Below, in pieces: positions 18,126 through 26,802 of a stretch of 33,447 nt of DNA. Origin of the DNA: Desulfurococcaceae archaeon (lineage in GTDB: Archaea > Thermoproteota > Thermoprotei_A > Sulfolobales > Desulfurococcaceae); assembly GCA_020833245.1 (NCBI GenBank), contig JAJHQQ010000007.1, positions 1-33,447 of the forward strand, in the 5' to 3' direction. The position numbers were made by a program, and so were the translations under genes. Numbering within the stretch: position 1 is the stretch's first letter; the number at the start of each line of letters is the position of its first letter. The notes below the pieces were generated by a model, which was given only the letters and a program-made list of their open reading frames with translations, made no database searches and had not been told where the DNA came from.

Positions 18126-18641
18126 TTGCTGGTCGGCGTAATTAGTGATAGCCACGATAATTTAGAATTACTCAAAAGGGCTTTAAGAGAAGTAGTGTCT
18201 CGCGGGGTTCAACTAGTATTTCACCTAGGAGACTTCATTAGCCCCTTTACAGTCAAGTTAATGAAAGAGTTACTAGGAGATATCCCCGTTATAGGAATTA
18301 AGGGGAATAACGACGGGGATGTCTACCAGTTACTAAGGCTATTTACACAGTATAACTGGACCCTTAAAATTGAGCCGTCAATTATTAATGTAGGTGGGAG
18401 AAAAATCCTACTAGTTCACGGTTACGGCGGTATTGAGGAGACAACTAGGCTTGTTAACGCGTGGACTACTAGCCTCGACGTAGATGTTGTCCTCTACGGT
18501 CACACCCACAATGTAGACTTGAGGAGGATGGGAGAGAAGCTTATTTTAAATCCAGGAGAGGTCTGTGGCTACATAACTGGTAAGTCCTCCTACGCGGTTT
18601 TAGACCTTAATAAACTCGAGGCCGAAGTATATATACTCTAG
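18126..18641 (+). CDS. YfcE-type metallophosphoesterase (intact motifs)
   Basis: ISDSHDN, HLGDF, KGNNDGD, LVHGYG, LYGHTHN, LNPGEV. Confidence 0.93.
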   Translation: MLVGVISDSHDNLELLKRALREVVSRGVQLVFHLGDFISPFTVKLMKELLGDIPVIGIKGNNDGDVYQLLRLFTQYNWTLKIEPSIINVGGRKILLVHGYGGIEETTRLVNAWTTSLDVDVVLYGHTHNVDLRRMGEKLILNPGEVCGYITGKSSYAVLDLNKLEAEVYIL

Positions 18642-18677
18642 ATTTCACATAGATCTAAGCTAAATGGTGGCTTCTAG

Positions 18678-19520
18678 TTGTCTTCACCCTCAGCTAGACG
18701 TGTCGAGCTAGGTGAGGGCTTACAGTACCACCTGATGATCAAGAGGGGGGATGTAAGCCGCTACGTACTCCTACCAGGAGACCCCGAGAGAGTCCCCGTT
18801 ATAGCGAAGTACTGGGATAAGGCATGGCATGTTGCTACGCACAGGGAGTTTGTGACTTATGGTGGATACTACAAGGGGGTCTTTATATCAGCGACTAGTA
18901 CAGGTATCGGCGCGCCGTCTACGGCTATAGCTATAGAGGAGCTTGCTAGGTGTGGTGCTGACACGTTTATAAGAGTCGGCACTACGGGCGCGCTGAGAAG
19001 AGAGATTAAGCTGGGGGACATAGTGATCTCTACTGGTGCTGTGAGGCTAGAGGGAACTAGTAGACACTACGCGATACCAGAGTACCCGGCAGTAGCGAGC
19101 TTCGAGGTCGTACTCGCACTAATAGAGGCCGCTGAGTCCCTCGGCGTGAACTACCACGTTGGGTTAACAGCTAGTAGTGACAGTTTCTATGTTGGGCAGG
19201 AGAGACCTGGTTTCAGGGACTACTTACCTCCATTTCAGAGAGGCCTAGTTGACTACTTGAAAAGCATGAACGTGTTAAATTTCGAAATGGAAGCGTCAGT
19301 TATATTCGTGTTGTCTAGTATCTACGGGCTTAGAGCTGGAGCCGTCTGCGCGGCTATTGCTAATAGAGAGACAGACGAGTTTAAGCCGGGTGTTGGAGTA
19401 GAAGACGCTATTAGAGTAGCTAATGAGGCCGTTAGGATTCTCAGTGAGTGGGATAGTGAAAAAGAGAAGAGGAGTAAGAAGTACATTACTGTAGACATAG
19501 TTAAGTCTACTAAGAGGTGA
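18678..19520 (+). CDS. Uridine/purine-nucleoside phosphorylase (NP-I family)
   Basis: LLPGDPERVPVIAKYWD, STGIGAPSTAIAIEELARCGADTFIRVGTTGAL, NFEMEASVIFVLSSIYGLRAGAVCA. Confidence 0.93.
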   Translation: MSSPSARRVELGEGLQYHLMIKRGDVSRYVLLPGDPERVPVIAKYWDKAWHVATHREFVTYGGYYKGVFISATSTGIGAPSTAIAIEELARCGADTFIRVGTTGALRREIKLGDIVISTGAVRLEGTSRHYAIPEYPAVASFEVVLALIEAAESLGVNYHVGLTASSDSFYVGQERPGFRDYLPPFQRGLVDYLKSMNVLNFEMEASVIFVLSSIYGLRAGAVCAAIANRETDEFKPGVGVEDAIRVANEAVRILSEWDSEKEKRSKKYITVDIVKSTKR

Positions 19521-19525
19521 AGTAG

Positions 19526-20470
19526 ATAACGTATATTCACGTAGCAGTCGGCAATTTAAACGTCGATATAGCTGTCTACACGGAGACACTACCTAGAATA
19601 GGAGAGACTATTTTCGCCCGTGACCTCCAATTACGACCCGGGGGTGCTGCGCTAAACTACGCTGTGACAGTTTCACAGTATGGTCACAGAGCGCTACTCG
19701 TAGCTAGGGCCTCAACGCACGAGCTTACTCGCCTCGTTCTCGAGGAGGTAAAGCAGTATGGTGTTGAAACAGAGTACGTAAAGCTAGTTGAGGGCCCACC
19801 TGGAGTAGTCCTAGTAATAGTTGATAAGAGCGGTGAGAGGACGATGATTAAGCACCCAGGTGTAAACGAGGATCTGAGCCCAGGCGACATAGACCGTTGT
19901 GTGCTTAAAGACACTCACGTATTTCACGTAGCGAGCGTTAAACCCAGCGTGGCGTTTAGCCTTTTAGAACTCGCGAGTAGAGAGGGTGTTGTAACTACAC
20001 TAGACCCGGGAGGCTACGTTGAAGAGTGGAGTACTGAGAGGCTTCTCCAGGCACTTAGACACGTGCACACACTGTTTCTCAACGAGCAAAACCTCTGTAC
20101 TCACTTTAAAGCACTAGATGCAAGTAAAATGTTTAAACACGGCTTAAGTATTCTCGTAGTTAAGCGTGGTAGTAAAGGTGCAGTAGTACTTACTCAGGGA
20201 GCGTGTTACAGCGGCTACGCTGAGCCAATTAAGAGGCCGGTAGATACAACTGGCGCTGGAGACGCCTTTGACGCGCTATTTAACGCTAAGTACATCGAGT
20301 CTAAAGACCCAGGGTACTCACTAGTATACGGATTAGCCGCGGGCTCGCTGAAAACGGGGTTTAGAGGTAGCTTCATGCAGTGGAATTCCAAGCTCTTTAA
20401 GTTACAGCTTGAAAAAGTAGTCGTTGAGAGAGTAGACTGTAGTGAGGTTGTATTTTGCGAGGAGAGGTAA
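19526..20470 (+). CDS. PfkB/ribokinase-family sugar or nucleoside kinase; start codon non-canonical or disrupted
   Basis: The frame extends upstream of the listed ORF (19664): ITYIHVAVGNLNVDIAVYTETLPRIGETIFARDLQLRPGGAALNYAV...RPVDTTGAGDAFDALF. GTG 19517-AAG-TAG 19523 precedes it. Confidence 0.85.
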   Translation: MTYIHVAVGNLNVDIAVYTETLPRIGETIFARDLQLRPGGAALNYAVTVSQYGHRALLVARASTHELTRLVLEEVKQYGVETEYVKLVEGPPGVVLVIVDKSGERTMIKHPGVNEDLSPGDIDRCVLKDTHVFHVASVKPSVAFSLLELASREGVVTTLDPGGYVEEWSTERLLQALRHVHTLFLNEQNLCTHFKALDASKMFKHGLSILVVKRGSKGAVVLTQGACYSGYAEPIKRPVDTTGAGDAFDALFNAKYIESKDPGYSLVYGLAAGSLKTGFRGSFMQWNSKLFKLQLEKVVVERVDCSEVVFCEER

Positions 20471-21249
20471 AGCAACTACTAGAACTAGTCCTGTCTAGTC
20501 CACTTGGAGACATAGTAGTAACCGTAGACGGCTTAGTAGTTAAGGCTAGATCTAGAATCACGAGTGTAGAGATCTCGGTGAGTAAGAGAACGCCTATTCG
20601 TGTAGCTGCTCTTTTCTTTTACCTATACGAGCTAACCGGTAGTATTTTCAGCAAGTACTTAGACTGCGCGAAGAGACTTAAAGACCTCAGATCCCACTTT
20701 GACGTGGAAGTACACATCTATATAGTTGACTGCGACGTGGACACTAAATTACTCACTAATCTACTAGAAGCGCTACTAGTTGACTTTAAGTACAATCTAG
20801 AAAAAGCAGTTAACACAGCGGCTCTCCTCGTAATGATTAGTAGAGAAGCCGAAGTAGTAAAGAAGCTGAGAACACCAAGTATAAGTAAAGCAGAGTACTC
20901 ACTGTACCAGGAATCACTGAGTAGAGTGGCGAGTTGTTTAAGACAACTAGAAGTTCAAGTTCAGAGTAGCGATGAATTAAGTAGACTAGTAGACCTGGCT
21001 AGTAAGGCGCAGATTACTGGAGAGCAGAGTAAGCACATAGTGGAGCGGGCTCTCCTAGAAGAGGGGTTTACGGGAGTACACTACACGAGTAGAGTACTAA
21101 GTGAGTGCTCTTCCACAATAGCTAGTACTGTAAGAGACCTGTACAGTAGAGTGCTCTCTCAGAGCGGTGTGCTCGTACTGGCTCCTGGTATTATGAGGGC
21201 TCTACTGAGGGGAGTCGTGCCCAGAGAGGGACTCGTCGAGCTACCCTAG
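20455..21249 (+). CDS. Hypothetical protein
   Basis: 264-aa ORF overlapping the end of the pfkB-like gene by 16 nt; no recognised family. Confidence 0.6.
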   Translation: MRGEVKQLLELVLSSPLGDIVVTVDGLVVKARSRITSVEISVSKRTPIRVAALFFYLYELTGSIFSKYLDCAKRLKDLRSHFDVEVHIYIVDCDVDTKLLTNLLEALLVDFKYNLEKAVNTAALLVMISREAEVVKKLRTPSISKAEYSLYQESLSRVASCLRQLEVQVQSSDELSRLVDLASKAQITGEQSKHIVERALLEEGFTGVHYTSRVLSECSSTIASTVRDLYSRVLSQSGVLVLAPGIMRALLRGVVPREGLVELP

Positions 21250-21804
21250 AGTTCTCAAAAAGAAGCCTATATCGTACAAATTAACATACACGTTTTTACG
21301 CTTACTCCACTTCGCGAACCCTATTACCTCTTGGTCTAATTGATCAATTACAGTGTAGACACCTATAGTAGACGGGTATATTTTAATTACGCTTTTAGGT
21401 AAAATGTCGTTTCCGTATAGGAAGGACTTTACAGCCTGCTCGCTTACAATAATAGCTGAGCTCGGGCCGCGCTCTCTAGTAATACTATTTGCTAGCACTG
21501 TGGAGGGTAAAACGTGGTTTCTAGTGTAAACTCCGAGCCAGCCTCCCTCATATAGGACTCTAATACCTGCGAGTCTAAGTTGACTTGCACACGCCTCTTC
21601 ACTGTGTATTATACACAGCCTGTCTATACAGGTAAGTCTCGTGTTTTCGGGAATGTACTTGTCCGGGTTAACACCGTATAGAGCTGATACTGTGTGCTTT
21701 AATCCCTCTACTAGTCTCCGCGGAGTTTTACCTGTTTTGAACTCTACTCTCTTCTTGACAGCAGGCATATAGTGTACCCAAAGAGGCCGTGTATGTGAGG
21801 CCAT
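21241..21804 (-). CDS. NIP7-like PUA-domain protein
   Basis: C-terminal PUA-like segment GPSSAIIVSEQAVKSFLYGNDILPKSVIKI...DQEVIGFAKW; encoded directly after an NSUN-type methyltransferase. Confidence 0.75.
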   Translation of the reverse strand: MASHTRPLWVHYMPAVKKRVEFKTGKTPRRLVEGLKHTVSALYGVNPDKYIPENTRLTCIDRLCIIHSEEACASQLRLAGIRVLYEGGWLGVYTRNHVLPSTVLANSITRERGPSSAIIVSEQAVKSFLYGNDILPKSVIKIYPSTIGVYTVIDQLDQEVIGFAKWSKRKNVYVNLYDIGFFLRTLG

Positions 21805-22769
21805 AGTCTAATACACTTCTCTAAATCCTCGTTGAACTTTAAATTACGGTACTCCACTACGCCTTTCGAGTAGTCGAGTAGCCTCGTGGGAGGGTCTATT
21901 ACTACGAGGTCTCTTCTAGCTCTAGTAACGTAGTTAACTACGTACTCGTTTTCCTCTGGTGCAATACTACATGTTACATAGGCTAGAACACCACCAGGCT
22001 CTAAGAGGTCTACTAGGCTAGCTAAGAGCTCTATTTCGCGCTTAATTAGTATAGCGAGGTCAAGTATACTGGTCTTGTGTTTCCTAGTGGGGTCTACGGA
22101 TATTCTACCCTCTCCACTACACGGTGCATCTAAGAGTATTCTGTGAAATCTCTTTTTAAGTCTCTTATTCAAGATCCTCGCGTCACTCCACAGTACTATA
22201 ATGTTGTCGAGTCTCATTCTCATAGCGTGTCCTATGAGGGCTTTAAGCCTGTAGAGTACGAGGTCATTTGCATACACGACTCCACTGCCACTCTTCCTCA
22301 GTATTTGTGCCATGTAGGTGGCTTTACCGCCAGGTGCGGCACAGGTGTCTAAGACGTCACCGCTGTATTCGTGTAGTAGTAGAAGTACGGGTAGGAGACC
22401 ACTAGCGTCTCTGTGAACGTAGTAGTAACCCTTTAAGTACTCGTGAGTAGCACCTAGTGTCGGGCTCTTTGGCTTCTCAGTAACCCAGAAAGACCCCGGC
22501 GCCCAGGGTATTTCCTCCAGTTTAAACCCCAGGTTCTCAAGCCTAATCTTAAGCTCAGAGCTTTCAACTATAAGCGTGTTTGTCCTCACAACCGGCTTCA
22601 CGGGCTTTTCAAAAGCCCTAATTAACTCTAATGCCCCCTTCTCACCCAGAATATCGAGATACCTCTGTACCATGTAGGGTAAGTATCCGTGTTCAAGAGC
22701 TAGTTCACTCGCTTCACGCGTAGGCTTAACGTAGATGTCTCTGTATATTTCGTAGAGCTCAATTTTCAT
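21744..22769 (-). CDS. NOL1/NOP2/sun family tRNA/rRNA m5C methyltransferase
   Basis: VLDTCAAPGGKATYMAQIL, RILLDAPCSGEGRISVDP, LAYVTCSIAPEENEYVV. Confidence 0.95.
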   Translation of the reverse strand: MKIELYEIYRDIYVKPTREASELALEHGYLPYMVQRYLDILGEKGALELIRAFEKPVKPVVRTNTLIVESSELKIRLENLGFKLEEIPWAPGSFWVTEKPKSPTLGATHEYLKGYYYVHRDASGLLPVLLLLHEYSGDVLDTCAAPGGKATYMAQILRKSGSGVVYANDLVLYRLKALIGHAMRMRLDNIIVLWSDARILNKRLKKRFHRILLDAPCSGEGRISVDPTRKHKTSILDLAILIKREIELLASLVDLLEPGGVLAYVTCSIAPEENEYVVNYVTRARRDLVVIDPPTRLLDYSKGVVEYRNLKFNEDLEKCIRLWPHIHGLFGYTICLLSRRE

Positions 22770-23476
22770 TTAAGAGTCTCCAGGACTCTCTTCATGTACC
22801 TCGCATTGCTCAGCATCCAGTGATTATTGTTGAAGAATACGTATACTCTCTCAGGCTTTAAATCGGCTATTTCTCGCGCCATCTCTTCTAACTCTCTCTC
22901 GCTGTACTCGTAGCCGTACCAGGCTTCTCTCCCGTGCACTCTGAGGTATACTACTCCCCGTGTACTAGTAATCCAGTGGGCTATTGGCGCGTCCACGGAG
23001 ACTACTACTATACCCGCCTTCTCAGCCCAATTTGCAATATTACTGTTAAAACATGACTGGTGTCTAAACTCAACTGCTAGTCTACTACCGAGTTTAGTAG
23101 TGGAGTTGAATAGCTCTATTCTCTCAAGGTTCTCTTCTTTACACGTGAAGTTTGGTGGGAGCTGAAATAAGTAGAAGTCTACTATCTCGTCCATTACTCT
23201 AAATAAATCATAGAACTTAGCCCATATTTCAAGGGCCTTCTCGCTCATTCTCCGAGTGTGAGTAATAGACCTGTGAACTTTAATACTCCACCTGAGCTCA
23301 CGGCCTTTACGAGCCCAGCTACTAACTTGGTTTCTAAAGGGAAATCTGTAGAAGCTGGCATTGAGCTCAACGGAGTTTAAACCACTCTCTTCTACGTACC
23401 AGTCTAAGCTAGCTCCCTCGTTCCAGTCGTAAAGCCAGCCTGAAGTACCCACGTATACTCTCAAAGAAATCCCCAT
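22766..23476 (-). CDS. DUF72 domain protein
   Basis: VYVGTSGWLYDWNEG...ELNASFYRFP...FYLFQLPPNF...AVEFRHQSC...VYLRVHGREAWYGYEYSERELEE...YVFFNNNH. Confidence 0.93.
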   Translation of the reverse strand: MGISLRVYVGTSGWLYDWNEGASLDWYVEESGLNSVELNASFYRFPFRNQVSSWARKGRELRWSIKVHRSITHTRRMSEKALEIWAKFYDLFRVMDEIVDFYLFQLPPNFTCKEENLERIELFNSTTKLGSRLAVEFRHQSCFNSNIANWAEKAGIVVVSVDAPIAHWITSTRGVVYLRVHGREAWYGYEYSERELEEMAREIADLKPERVYVFFNNNHWMLSNARYMKRVLETLK

Positions 23477-23548
23477 TGTGATATCTGTGAGTACTTAGTA
23501 AATATATTTCGTAGACACGTGTACTACTTATTATGGTGTTTAGTGCCC

Positions 23549-24949
23549 GTGAAGTTGTTTGGCACGGCTGGTATTAGACTACGCTACCCAGATCAACTCG
23601 ACCCTGTACTAGCATATAGAATCGGGTTAGCTGTTGGGCAATTGATGCTCTCGCGTAGAGCCTACGTAGTGACTGATACTAGAGTTACGAGGCATGTTTT
23701 AGCCTTATCACTCTCCTCAGGGCTTCTCGCTAGTGGTGTAGACGTTTACTATGGAGGGGTTGCTCCGACACCTGTAGCTGGATATGCTGGTAAAACGGAA
23801 AAGGCCATTGGGGTTAGTGTAACTGCTAGTCATAATCCACCGGAGTACAATGGCTTTAAGTTCTATGATCCAGAGGGCTACGAGTTCACGAGGAACCTGG
23901 AGGAGAGAATTGAAAGCATGGTTTACTCGGAGGCCTCGCTGAGAGAGTGGAGTTCCACAGGGATTTTTGAGGCCTCGAGCGTAGTCTTAAAGAACTACAC
24001 TGAGGATCTCCTGGAGTTTCTGGGTAAGCCTAAAGCCGCGTGGAGACCACGCGTAGTTGTAGATTGCGCTAATGGGGCCTCTTACGATGTTACGCCTAGT
24101 ATTGCTAGAGAGCTGGGAGCTACACCTGTAACCTTAAACTGTAACCCCGACGGCTTCTTCCCCACTAGGCTTCCAGAGCCTAGAAAAGACGTCTTAGAGA
24201 GCCTCTTACCTGTCTACAGGGCCGCGGATCCCGCGCTAGTAATCGCTCACGACGGGGACGCTGATAGAGTGGCTTTCCTAGACCCCGTAGCGGGGTTTAT
24301 TAGGCAGGACAGAGTACTGGCTTTTTTCGCTAAGAGAATACTGAGTGACACTAAAGGGCTCGTGGTTGTCAGTATTGACACTGGCTTTGTGCTAGATGAT
24401 GTCGTGGAGGAGTGTGGTGGTAAAGTCGAGAGGTATGCTCTAGGTAAAACACACGAGAGAGTAAAGGAGCTTGGGGCTTCAAGTGTAGTCATGGCTGGTG
24501 AGCCCTGGAAGCTCATATACACTAAGTGGGGTCCGTGGGTTGACGGCGTACTACAAGTTGGAATAGTAGTAAAGGAGATTATTGAGAGAGGCAAGCCCCT
24601 AACTAGGATACTCGAAGAGGAGAAAATACCCGATTACCCCTGGGATAGGAGGAGCTATTTACTCGAGCCCATTGAAATACGAGACGCGGTGTACACGGAC
24701 CTTGTCGAGGAGCTTAATCAAGTGCTGGGAGAGCCTTTGAGAGTAATGAGTATAGATGGGTACAGATTCGAGTACTCGGATAGATCATGGGTACTCATCC
24801 GCAAGAGCGGGACAGAGCCTAAAATCAGGCTCTACGCTGAGGCGCAGGAGAAGAGTAGACTAGAATATATTGTTAAAACAGTGGAGAACTTGGTGTTAAG
24901 GGCTGTTAAAAAGCGTGGGGGAAGAGTAGTAGAGATCACGATTGGCTAG
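23549..24949 (+). CDS. Phosphohexomutase (phosphomannomutase/phosphoglucosamine mutase family); internal GTG start (KLFGTAGIR) more likely than 23519
   Basis: KLFGTAGIRLRYP, GVSVTASHNPPEYNGFKFY, AHDGDADRVAFLD, RKSGTEPKIRLYAEA. Confidence 0.93.
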   Translation: MKLFGTAGIRLRYPDQLDPVLAYRIGLAVGQLMLSRRAYVVTDTRVTRHVLALSLSSGLLASGVDVYYGGVAPTPVAGYAGKTEKAIGVSVTASHNPPEYNGFKFYDPEGYEFTRNLEERIESMVYSEASLREWSSTGIFEASSVVLKNYTEDLLEFLGKPKAAWRPRVVVDCANGASYDVTPSIARELGATPVTLNCNPDGFFPTRLPEPRKDVLESLLPVYRAADPALVIAHDGDADRVAFLDPVAGFIRQDRVLAFFAKRILSDTKGLVVVSIDTGFVLDDVVEECGGKVERYALGKTHERVKELGASSVVMAGEPWKLIYTKWGPWVDGVLQVGIVVKEIIERGKPLTRILEEEKIPDYPWDRRSYLLEPIEIRDAVYTDLVEELNQVLGEPLRVMSIDGYRFEYSDRSWVLIRKSGTEPKIRLYAEAQEKSRLEYIVKTVENLVLRAVKKRGGRVVEITIG

Positions 24950-25178
24950 TATAAGAGGGGTTTTCTCAGAGAATTCTACGGGGTGTGACTTGGCCCTCTA
25001 CAAGCCCTCTAAGAGTAAGAGAGAGATTATTGAAAACATACTTAGAGACATAGACCCCAGTATAAGGGACTACGCTAGAGCAATACTAGAGAACATGAGC
25101 TTAGAGGAGATTTCAAGTACTAAGAGAGAGGAGTTCTTAAAGCGGATTGAGGAGTTTAAAAAGAAGATTAAATCCTAG
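24942..25178 (+). CDS. Small hypothetical protein, overlapping the mutase stop
   Basis: 78-aa charged, helix-rich ORF between mutase and AMP phosphorylase. Confidence 0.55.
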   Translation: MASIRGVFSENSTGCDLALYKPSKSKREIIENILRDIDPSIRDYARAILENMSLEEISSTKREEFLKRIEEFKKKIKS

Positions 25179-25201
25179 TGGTGGAGTCACTACTCTAAAG
25201 G

Positions 25202-25209
25202 TTTATATA
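25202..25209 (+). promoter_or_regulatory. TATA box candidate for AMP phosphorylase gene
   Basis: TTTATATAA-like stretch about 45 nt upstream of ATG 25252. Confidence 0.55.
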
Positions 25210-25251
25210 ACTCTTAGGAGAAAGAGTATTTGCCACAAGCACGGGGTATTC

Positions 25252-26775
25252 ATGACTGCGAGTAAGGGGACTTATAGAGTTAAAATTGTAGATGCCAATT
25301 TCGATAAGCCCTTAATTATTATACATGAGAGTGATGCTAGAGAACAGGGAATTACTCATGGAGACTCTGTTCTCGTAACTGTAGGTGATAAGTTCCGCTC
25401 AGCTAGTGTGGCTACTTCACTAACTATGACTAGTCCCGGAGAGTGCTTGATTTCGAGAAATCTCGCCGTTGAGCTTGGTTTACGCGAAGGAGACCTGGTG
25501 GGTGTTAAGGCACTGGGGTTGCCTTCAAGCTTTAGTGTTTTAAAGAAGAGAATTAGTGGCGAGAAGTTAACTGAGAGAGAGCTATACGCATTTCTAAAAG
25601 AAGTTGTCGACAGAGTATACGGCGACGCTGAAATAGCTGCATTTCTGCTGAGCCAACTCTATAATCCACTGAGTGACGAGGAGCTATCATATTTAATTAG
25701 AGCCATGGTTGAGACCGGTGTGAAAGTAAAGTTTGAAGAAGTTGCTCACGACATTCACAGTATTGGGGGTGTTCCAGGTAATAGCAAAGTCGCGCTGATC
25801 TCCGTGCCAATAGTCGCCTCAGCAGGCTTGCTCATACCTAAAACTAGTAGTAGAGCTATTACTAGTCCAGCTGGCACAGCCGACACGATGGAGGTCTTAG
25901 CTCGCGTTGACTTCGACGTGAACGAGATTGTGAGTATTGCGAGAAAAGTGAAGGGGCTACTCCTGTGGGGTGGTAAGTTGTTTATGGCTCCAGCTGATGA
26001 CATATTCGTGAATATTGAGAGGAGAATTGCAATAGATCCAGTGCAGCAAATGGTTGCGAGTATATTGTCAAAGAAGCTCGCTATGAGCGTGGAGAAGCTA
26101 GTTATAGACATACCTGTGGGTAGAGGAGCTAAAGTAGCATCTACTGTGGAAGCTGAGAAGCTAGCCTCTATCTTCCTGAGGCAAGCCGGATTGCTTGGCG
26201 TCTCCATTAAAGTCGCACTAACATACGGTGGTCAGCCAATAGGGACAACCGTGGGCCCCGCTCTCGAAGCCTGGGAAGCCTTAACGACACTAATTGAGAG
26301 AAAGGGTAGTAAGAGCTTAGTAGATAAGGCAATTCTACTCGCAGGACTACTGCTAGAACTAGGGGGTAGGGCTCCACCCGGTGCCGGCGAGGGGGCTGCG
26401 CGCGAATTATTCCTAAGCGGGAGAGCCTACGAGAAGTTCAAGGAGATCATCGCGGCGCAAGGCGGCAATCCCGAGGTCAAGCCTAGCGATATACCACTAG
26501 GTAAGTACACTTATACTGTTAAGTCCCCCTTAGAGGGCGCGGTTACGCACATAGATAACGCCGCTATTACGCTAATTGCTAGAGCGTGCGGGGCGCCTCA
26601 CGATAAGGGTGCTGGTGTAAAACTACACGTGAAAGTAGGGTATAGGGTAAATAAAGACGACCCGCTCATGACACTATACAGTAATAGTGAGTCTAGGCTA
26701 GACAGCGCTATCAGGCTCCTCGCTGAGAACCCACCCATAGTAGTTGAGGGTATGCTGTTGAAAACCCTCCCCTAA
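25252..26775 (+). CDS. deoA: AMP phosphorylase (archaeal DeoA-like, pentose bisphosphate pathway); ATG at 25252
   Basis: YAFLKEVVDRVYGDAEIAAFLLS, HDIHSIGGVPGNSKVALISVPIVASAGLLIPKTSSRAITSPAGTADTMEVLARVDF, DIPVGRGAKV, GQPIGTTVGPALEAWEAL; N-terminal double-psi-beta-like extension typical of archaeal AMP phosphorylases. Confidence 0.92.
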   Translation: MTASKGTYRVKIVDANFDKPLIIIHESDAREQGITHGDSVLVTVGDKFRSASVATSLTMTSPGECLISRNLAVELGLREGDLVGVKALGLPSSFSVLKKRISGEKLTERELYAFLKEVVDRVYGDAEIAAFLLSQLYNPLSDEELSYLIRAMVETGVKVKFEEVAHDIHSIGGVPGNSKVALISVPIVASAGLLIPKTSSRAITSPAGTADTMEVLARVDFDVNEIVSIARKVKGLLLWGGKLFMAPADDIFVNIERRIAIDPVQQMVASILSKKLAMSVEKLVIDIPVGRGAKVASTVEAEKLASIFLRQAGLLGVSIKVALTYGGQPIGTTVGPALEAWEALTTLIERKGSKSLVDKAILLAGLLLELGGRAPPGAGEGAARELFLSGRAYEKFKEIIAAQGGNPEVKPSDIPLGKYTYTVKSPLEGAVTHIDNAAITLIARACGAPHDKGAGVKLHVKVGYRVNKDDPLMTLYSNSESRLDSAIRLLAENPPIVVEGMLLKTLP

Positions 26776-26802
26776 TAGTCTTCTAAGCTCAGCTTATTTA
26801 CC

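Noticed and set aside
19514-19530. Programmed frameshift fusing the phosphorylase and the PfkB kinase
   Set aside because: The kinase frame has its own UAG at 19523 downstream of the possible slip site, so a simple frameshift would still terminate before the kinase.
24247-24594. Minus-strand 115-aa ORF inside the phosphohexomutase gene
   Set aside because: Antisense shadow ORF; Ser/Thr/Pro-rich with no domain signature.
25755-26207. Minus-strand 150-aa ORF inside the AMP phosphorylase gene
   Set aside because: Antisense shadow of a strongly conserved enzyme.
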